Part shown: piece by piece, positions 38,701 to 47,700 of the stretch
Numbering within the stretch: position 1 is the stretch's first letter
Layout of the letters: each line of letters starts with the position of its first letter
NCBI RefSeq assembly: GCF_001039355.2
Contig: NW_019776087.1
Location: 18,956 to 82,955 of the forward strand
Direction of reading: 5' to 3'
DNA from: Lingula anatina
Lineage: Eukaryota > Brachiopoda > Lingulata > Lingulida > Lingulidae
Length of the DNA: 64,000 nt
Program-made: the position numbers and the translations under genes
Notes under the pieces: generated by a model
Databases searched by the model: none
What the model was told of the DNA's origin: nothing
The model's input: only the letters and a program-made list of their open reading frames with translations

Positions 38701-41700
38701 TATGGCACCAACTTGGTGACTGTCAGCGCTACCGATGAAGACAGCATTCTACAACCTGGAGTAAGTATGAAATTGGTGATTGTCAACAATGTGAAAATAG
38801 TTCTCTGTTAAAGGCATTGAATCCAATATCTTAAATTATTTTCACTGTGTAAAATAATGATAATAATGTTCAGCAATTAAACCAATTGCTGCTGAATATT
38901 CCAAAGAGCAGCACAGTTATCCCTTCAATTTTGTTATTGTTATGATATTTATGTGATGTGTCACCAACCTAGTGGTAGTCAAAGCAACATCAGTATGTAA
39001 CAAATGCCATTTAAATATCACTGTGTCAATAAACTGCATTGAATTTGCAGTGAATGATGATTTTTGTTTTTATTCCTTTATTGCATTTTCCTTCATTTAT
39101 TTGTTTCAGTACCCTAGCTCAAAGATTACATATAGTATCAGTTCCCAAGATCAGCTAGGTAACAGGTTCTTCCAAATCCACCCAGACTCTGGAGTTGTCT
39201 CCATCAGACAGCTACTGGTCAATGACATTGACAGGAGAACTCAGTACACGGTAGGTGTTATACCCTGGACAGGAAATCTCAATATTTTTAGTATTTCCTA
39301 AGATTTTGTCTCAGATTATTTGCTATAGTAAATGTGAGTCAATAATTGCATTATGGACAGACTTAATAACATTATAAAACCAAGACTCATTTGAAAATTC
39401 ATTTTTTTTTTTTCAGTTTACTGTCATTGCCAAAGATGGAGCCACTGTTCCCAAGAGTTCCACAGCATTGGTTGTGATTAATGTGGCAAGACAAGACCAA
39501 CCAGACACTGGAGAGAAGGTCCTAGGGTTTGAAAAGAATTTATACTAGTAAGTAAAGCACTAATCTCAAAAATAATAACATATGTACATTTACCTTATAT
39601 ATACATATACAACTAATTAATTGATATATTTAAGTATAAAAGCAAGACAGTTCTGATCAAATCATTGCAATAATCATCCACATTTCAGATTTACCCTTAT
39701 TTATTAATAATATCATTTTGTGCTTGTGCTTCATCTTTCTTCATGTCACGTGTCATTTATTTTTAAATGCTTTTAATTTCAGCATTGGCACTAAAGAAAA
39801 TGTGGCCAAGAACAGGAAGCTGCTGCACTTGACAGTTCGATACTCTTTGCTCAATGCTGCTGTACAGTGTAACATTGCTCCTAGAGATATTGGTAGTAAG
39901 TAATATATGTGTTGCTGAATAGAGCCATTTGATAGTAGTTAGATTCTAAAAGCTATGAATTATTATACAGTACCAGTAATATGTACCTTTCTGTCACAAA
40001 GAACACAACACATAATTGACTTACCATTACAATGAATGTATCACAACGGTTCTTGCCACGCCAGCCTCTTGTATAACTATTGTCAGATGTGGGTCATTTT
40101 GTCTTCAGCATGACCACATTGAATTCTGTTGTTTTTTCAGATGTGTTTGAAATCAGAAGGAATTTCAAGGATTGTGAACTTTGGCAGATCGGAGATCTGG
40201 ACAGGGAGGCTGTGGACTTCTACAATTTAACAATTACAGTCGAAAATGTTAACCCAGAGAACTCTAGGAAAAAGAGGGGTAGGTTTTTGCAGACAATGTT
40301 TAAAGACTGTAGACATTTTTAGACATTTTGGATAATAGTTGAGTGCTTGTCTCAGATGTTGGAAGATGTTCGTTCAATCTCCAATGATGTGTCCATACCA
40401 AAGATTATTTAGAAAATGGTACCTACATGTCCCTTTGTAAACATTAGTATTTGTATAAGCATGTGTGAATGTTTGAAGCAAGGAAAGAGCTATGGCCTGA
40501 TTGCAGTATTGCTGATTATTGAGAATGATAATAATGATCACCACATGTACATAGAAGTTTGTGTTGCATGCTGTCAAGGGGGGGTGGGGGGAGAGAGAAT
40601 GATTTAGAATGTGACGGGTTTAGGTGTAAAAGACCAAACGTGAAGTTTTGAGTCTTATTGAGAATATCAGGTTATTTATCAACTGTTTGATTTGTCAGTC
40701 AGATATGCCCTTCAAAAAACTACACACAAGTTTTTGAAAAATAAAATCTTTTTGTTTATTTCTTTGTAGCTGTGGTTTACCACACCTACCAGCCAGCCAC
40801 TGTTTTGGTTCATGTGTTCGACGCCAATGACAATGCACCACAGTTTGTTTACCGCCAGCCCCCGTACCTCAAGTCCATACGTGACCCCACGGAAAGCGTG
40901 TACTATGGCGTCATCTCTTCTGCTGCACTCCCCTTCAGTCCAGTTGTACAAATCTGGGTGAGTTATAACTATGCCCAAGAAATTTGCCCAGTCTGCTCAG
41001 GAATTTACAACTTGGGCATTAGTCTTATTTATTCCATGATGTATTTCATCACTTATAATATCCATTGTCTGTGTTTGGCAAAATGGAAAAATAAGGATGG
41101 TCTTTTTTGGCCTTTGTAAATATTTCCTTTTTTATAGTTATCAAACAGGAGGTCCTTTCCTTTTCATATTAATTTCCAGTTTTCATTTACATTTTTTAAT
41201 ATGCAGAATATGTTACATTATATGTACAAAGCTGTCTTACAGAAATTGAGAGCTGTAAGAGTGTTTTCTTTGGAAATATCAACATTTTACCCTTAATCAC
41301 CCTTAAGTATTGAATATCCTATTCAATACTCTTTAAAAATTTTAGATCTTTAAACTCTTTTTAAGTTCTAAATGTCTATTTTACAGTGATATCTGATAGT
41401 GATAGTTACTCTTTTTAAGAGAATGATTCAAAAGTTATTGACTTAGAGCCCAGAAATGGATTTATTGATTGCAACTTTGTCAATTGTTTTACATGTGGTG
41501 TGCCTTGGTGATTAAGGGAAAAGATGAAATTTTCAGATAATTAATTCTTCTGTTGTAGTACAATTGCATTTTTAATCACAAACAGTTACTCAGTTTTTAA
41601 TGATATAAAATGGATTTTTGACAGGCAACCGATGCTGATTTGGGCCCCAATGCCAATGTCACCTACGGCATTCCTCCTGCAAATGGTGCCCCACTTCCTT

Positions 41701-44700
41701 TCACCATCTCTTCACGGGACGGCCAGATCTATACTACCAAGCACTTTGTCTATACAGAGGAGCGCAACAAGACCACTGCGGAGCCCTTCAAGCTGGAGGT
41801 GTTTGCTGAGGACAACCCCACTGATATTACGGAAACACCCAATAGAAGTGTTAATGTTGCCTGGGTAATTATAAGTTTAATTTATTTGTAATTTTACTTA
41901 GAATTTTCTGTCATTTAGCGTCATTTTCTCATTCTAAATAGAATTTTCATATCAACAAGTTATTATGCCTTAGTTAAGGTAAAATAAGCTGTTGTTTGAA
42001 GTTTGCTCACTTCTGCTATTGTACAGAGTGAATATGGTGTAATATACCAAAAAGACCAGGTTTCTATGCCTAGTCAATTTCCAGACATTTATAATACCCT
42101 TATTTTAAATTAGATCAATCTCATTTTGGATCGCCACCGCATGATAATGAGAATAGCTAAGCAGAAACCAGTCCAAGTAGCTGCTTACAAGGCTGCCATC
42201 ATAGAGTAAGTGTGTAGGAAATGTGTTCAGTGTATGTAAGATATTTATATACCTAAGCAATTTGTGTACACAGTCCATGAATTGTATTAAATATTTATTT
42301 ATGTCCGTGGGTTTTTTCAAAAAAATATTTTCCATTATATATGTAAATTTATTTATTTAGTTGTATATTTATTTATTTGTTTGTTTATAAATGGTTGCAG
42401 TATCTGGCTCACAAGATAGAACATTTCTACCAGTTTGAATTTCTCAAAAATACTGCATCAGTAGCAGCTTCAGTGTTAAAGGTACATTAGTTCAGTAATA
42501 GTGCGGTTCTGTTTTACAGCATACTACAACAGAAGTCTGGTTATGTGATTCTTATTGAGAAGATAGAGAATGCCAATTTGCAGGTTCAAACAATCCGAAA
42601 TAATGTGGAAATCAGAAGTTCTGATGAAGAGTGAGTATTTGAGTTTTTTTCTAATTTGTTTGCTTAATGTGATCTTACATGTCTGCATTGTAAGTTTTCA
42701 TGTCAAATATTCAGAACAATGTCACATGTAGTTTGACAAAAATAGAAAAAGTTTTCCCTTGATTTATTAAATATATTACATGCATTTTCTGTTCTATTCT
42801 ACCTCAGTACTGACCTGTGGTTTGTGGCTGTAGATCCAACAACTAAGAAAATTGTGGAGAGGGCACAACTAGATATTGAAAGGTAATTTACATTTGTATT
42901 AATTAAGTTTTCCTATTTTTGTTCTCTACTATGTGCTAAAGCAGGTGAAAGATTTAATCGTCTTCATCTAACTTTTTGCAAGTGGAGGCCATTTCAGACC
43001 AAGTTCTATGAAGTCCATACCTTACACATTTCCTTTTGTCTCTTTATATCTTCAGGCTAGAAAAAGGCATTTTAGAATGTATTTTAATAACTTTTTTTAA
43101 CAAAAACAATTTTAGTATTTCAAATGTAATGCCCAACATTTTGTTTCTATAATATCTGATTATCTTTATACCTTATTCAACACCAGTAAAATCATGAACA
43201 AGGCAGCTGTTGCTGGAATTGCTAGTGCAGTGAAGGCAGGACCTGGTGTCAGAGTGGATGACATCCGTGCTCCTTACACTGGAGAGACCAAAGGACCCAC
43301 TGCTGCTGAAAGCAAGTTTGTCTACATGAACGATGGGGACATCTGGTGGCCATATTTGGTGATTGCCCTCCTCATCCTCATTCTGGCCATTGTGGGCATT
43401 ATTTTGCTGTGTTGGTTCTGGTCAAGGTAAGGTCATCTTTGGTCAGTGCTCTGCCCATCTGATTTCTGGTATGTTGGTTCATGTCAGTGTATCAATGTAT
43501 TTGGTGAAATTGAGCTATATTGTTGTCTATATGGAAGTCTGTTCATGAGGCCCTTGCAATATATATATATATATATATATATGGCAGCTCCTTGATAGAT
43601 TGACCTAATAGCCTGGCTCTTATGTAAGAAAGAGTCCCGTTTACATGTAATGACCAATATTGAAAACATAATGATACAGGCTGCATAAAATGTAAAGGGC
43701 ATAAGAGATATTACACTTCTTGAATTAACAGACACGTACAGCAAGTGCATGTGCTAACAATCAGTACCACTAAATATAGCAATGACTATTTACTTGCATA
43801 AGAACCATAAAATATGCTTATTTATGACATCATTTGCATTTATACAAAATGAGCCATTGATTCGCATCTTGCATAATACATGTTGTTGTTTTTTTTTTTT
43901 TTTTCTAGATACAAACGTTACATGAACAGAGAGAGCCACCTATATGTGCCTGGAGGAACTATGTACGGTGCAGAGTTTGTTGAACCACCAGCCTATATGA
44001 CTCATCCAGATGAAGAAACACAGGTAAGCATAACATTAACATCACATTATTTTCACAAGTTTTCTTGTGGAAGATAGGTGGCACAGATCACAGCAATTGG
44101 ATTATGCATTACCTAGAAAGTTCAGTATTCTATTTACCTTTTCGTCTTGTGATATCACTTACTGGATGAATCAAAACATTTACTCTCTCATTATGTGATT
44201 TTATGTGTGATATTTTCAGAGGTACCAAACTCGAAAAAGATGTCCTTGTAGAGCCTATTTTGACTTATTTAACATGTTTGTGTTATGTTATTATTAGTGT
44301 TTTTCATTATGTAATTTATTATTATACATTTTTTGGAAACCTTTGTGGTCAAGGTGTTGATTGTACTCTATCAAAGTTTAATGGTATATACTAGTACATG
44401 TAAGTCTGCACTTTTCAGCTAACTGCTTTGCCACTTGGATTAGTTGACCCCAGAAACCATTTGTCTGAAGATAAAATCTATAGATAATGCAAAAAGAAGT
44501 TTAAAACAAAAGCTAAAGACAACCATTCTCAACTCAGTAATTATATTATATTTCTTTCAGACTTAAAGACATATTAAGATGTCAAGCAATCCACATTTTG
44601 ACAAGCACTTTTTAAAAAGCTTATTGATATAATCTTCTCTCACTTCTGTATGATAATGATAAATGAATGGTGACAGTCAGTATTTGTTTATTTAGAGTCT

Positions 44701-47700
44701 AGGGATGTATGTAGTGAATGCGGATGATGGAGATGAAGTACAAGTAGGTTTCTTTTTAATATTAACACCCATATTTTATCCCAGTATATTATTTCCTCAC
44801 AAAGCTCTATGGTATGGTCCTGGCCCCACAAGTTGTATGGACACCATGCTGTGCAGTTGGATTGATTGCTGCTAGGTTGCTGTTTTTTAAATATGCTGAA
44901 AAATGCCCTGGTTCCTGCAGCATTTTTTTTTCTTTTGAGAAAAACTTCAAGATCAAGTGGCATTTTCTATATTTACCAGGCTTTCTTCACATCATTTCGC
45001 CCTATCAAGACAAATACATTTTCGTTCTGAACCAAACATCCCTTGGTTGTTGATTGGGCATTGTAAACAAGATTTTGAATGTCTGACCAGCTGATACCTG
45101 CTTTCGGCTATTTCAACCTGCCCTTTTTCACCTCACGAAGACTCACCTTGCTTAATAATTTGCTTCCTACCCTCTCTCCCAGAGCTTTGGACTCTACCTT
45201 TCACCCCCTCCCCCTTCTCCCCACACAGATTCTCCAGACCCCCCTGTCCCCAGCAGACCCCTCCAGAGAGCCTCTTCAACCATGTTAGTCATATTATAGG
45301 ATGCACATGTTCATGGTGCACCCACTGCAAACACACCTTATCATTGATGGTATGTACAGGCACATGCATGCATGCACCACTTATTTCTGAGTCATCATTT
45401 TTCGAGTCGCAACATTTTCTTAAAAGCACACCATTAAAAAAAATTTGCCCTGTTATATTCCCTGTCACTTCCAAGCTACCCCATTGCTATGGCTCATGTT
45501 AGGGGAAAAAAGGAATCTTACTGTTAAATGTTTTATTTTGTACATATATATAGTGTGATTGATAACATAAAATTTTCTTTACGTGTTGTATTTTTTTAAA
45601 AATCTGTACTAACTTAACATGAAATTTTGTGTATGAAATTGTGAGATTTTTTATAGTGGAATACTTTGAAAAATATTTTTATTTTATATTAGAGAGAGTT
45701 ATTTTCATACAACTTGTGCCAGTTACGTGTAGATTATTTAGAATGACATAATTTCAGGGTGCTGCTGTGAATTTCCACGACTCTGATGTTGAGGATGAGA
45801 CCAAAGTAATCAAACTTAAATGAAACTAACACCTTTGATCATAATATATATATATATACTTTTGTTTCGAAAAAGAAAGTTTCTTCGCCTAATATGAGCT
45901 GGGATTTTCTCACATATTTTTGTTTAGAAGATAGTTTTGTATGAATGAGAAAAAAAGGATTTATGTTTTGTCCAGTGTTATTTTAAATATATCTTGAACA
46001 TTTGAAATATTTTGATCATAGCTCAAGAATATGTATACAAAAGAGAAACTAAATACGTTCAGTCATCACACTTTGATTAATTTCAAGAAAAAAGAGCTGA
46101 GTAGAAAATTTTGCCATGTTTCAGAGTGTGACCATGAATGTAGGGGATCATATACAGGAAGACGAAACAAAAGTAGGATTTTTTTCTAGAAAGAACTTTT
46201 AACCCATATAATATATTTATATATTTATATATAAACATTTATTCTGGTATTTCTTTTGCATAAATTATATGGTGCATGGTGATTGTCATTGAAACTCATT
46301 CTAGGATACTATACAAAATATGTGTTTTATTACTAATAGAAAAATTGACACCTTTAAAAGAGAATTATTCTCAAGTACAACAAAAATTTTGGGTACAAAA
46401 CTGTGAAGACAAATTTTGAATTTTGTGTTCTGATTGTCAATGATCTACATAAGCATTCTTGATATCTGATATCTGAAAAAAAAATTTATGAGATTGGATG
46501 CTTGGTAAATGTCTATGTACCACTTAGCATGAGATGCAATTTGTCATTTTTCCTCCCAGTATATTTTACAGCTGAAATTCACCAACCATTTTTACATTTT
46601 CCATTGACCTTTGCCAGTTTACCTTATTTCATCAAGATTGCATGAGAGACCACAAACCTCAGAAAACTAAAACCAAGAGGGCAGTAGTAATTCCAAGTGA
46701 TGCATGGTCACACAAATATCTTCTGATATGAGTAATTAGGAGTGATTAGTACTAGAGTTTACAAGTGCATGTGTGTAATTAACTGAATAATTTCCCTTAG
46801 TTGTATTTATTGATTGTGCATGATATAGACCCCCCTTATTATGTAGACATAAAATTTTTATGACTTCAGTCAGTGCAAGTGCTTAGCTATCATGAAATAT
46901 GAGTATTTTCTCCGATATGCATAATACATTCCTGGTTTTACTGTGGTTGCCAATGAAATATGTGACAAGTCTGAAAACTAAATAAATTAATTTAGTAACA
47001 ATATGGGTTGAGGAAGATATTAACTTTCTTTTTCTGGAAATGGGGCACACTCATATGTCTCTTTAGTGATAATTAGAACTTTCAGATGTCAGTGGCAGAT
47101 ATTTAACATGCAAGACTATCACTCATTATGGTTTAGAGATACCATAAGTGCATATGGCTTCCCAGATGCAGCCTTTCAGATTGATAAACAGTAAAAACCC
47201 TGTATCATTTTGATTTCTTTTACTGCAGAGTGTGACCATGGTGTTTGCCATTGCCTCTCCTGGAGATGATGAAGAAGAAACTAAAGTATGCCATGAAATT
47301 GTGTTAGGTGTGATGTTGTCTCAACCAGCACACTCCATTGCTGTTCTCTTTTTTCAGCTTTTTGTAGCTTGTGATTGTGCAATATGTGAAACACACATTT
47401 TTATGTGATGTAGCTAGTAATACCAATTTAAATGTGCTGATTCACTTTTTCACACTGATAAAGGTCTTTCTCTATCGAGCCATACTTGACATTTATGTGA
47501 ACAATCTATTACATAGGAGCATGGACAACACTACATTCTTGAAACACATTTTCAAACTATTTCAGTGCTTGCGTCACGGTTTATTTTAGAATTTATTTAT
47601 CAGTATATTATTTGTGTCACCTTTCATTTAATTTTTCAGATTCTGTATGATCTATTATGTTTAATGTTCAGTGTAGCATGACATTTTCTGTTTTAAGATA

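Noticed and set aside
44203-44394. Open frame after 'tattttcag' in the cadherin tail region
   Set aside because: No module similarity, hydrophobic random composition and no donor in the required phase.
45079-45288. Pro/Leu-rich open frame starting at an ATG
   Set aside because: It is a different frame of the candidate exon at 45183. The module-like start SFGLYL and the splice acceptor favour the other frame.
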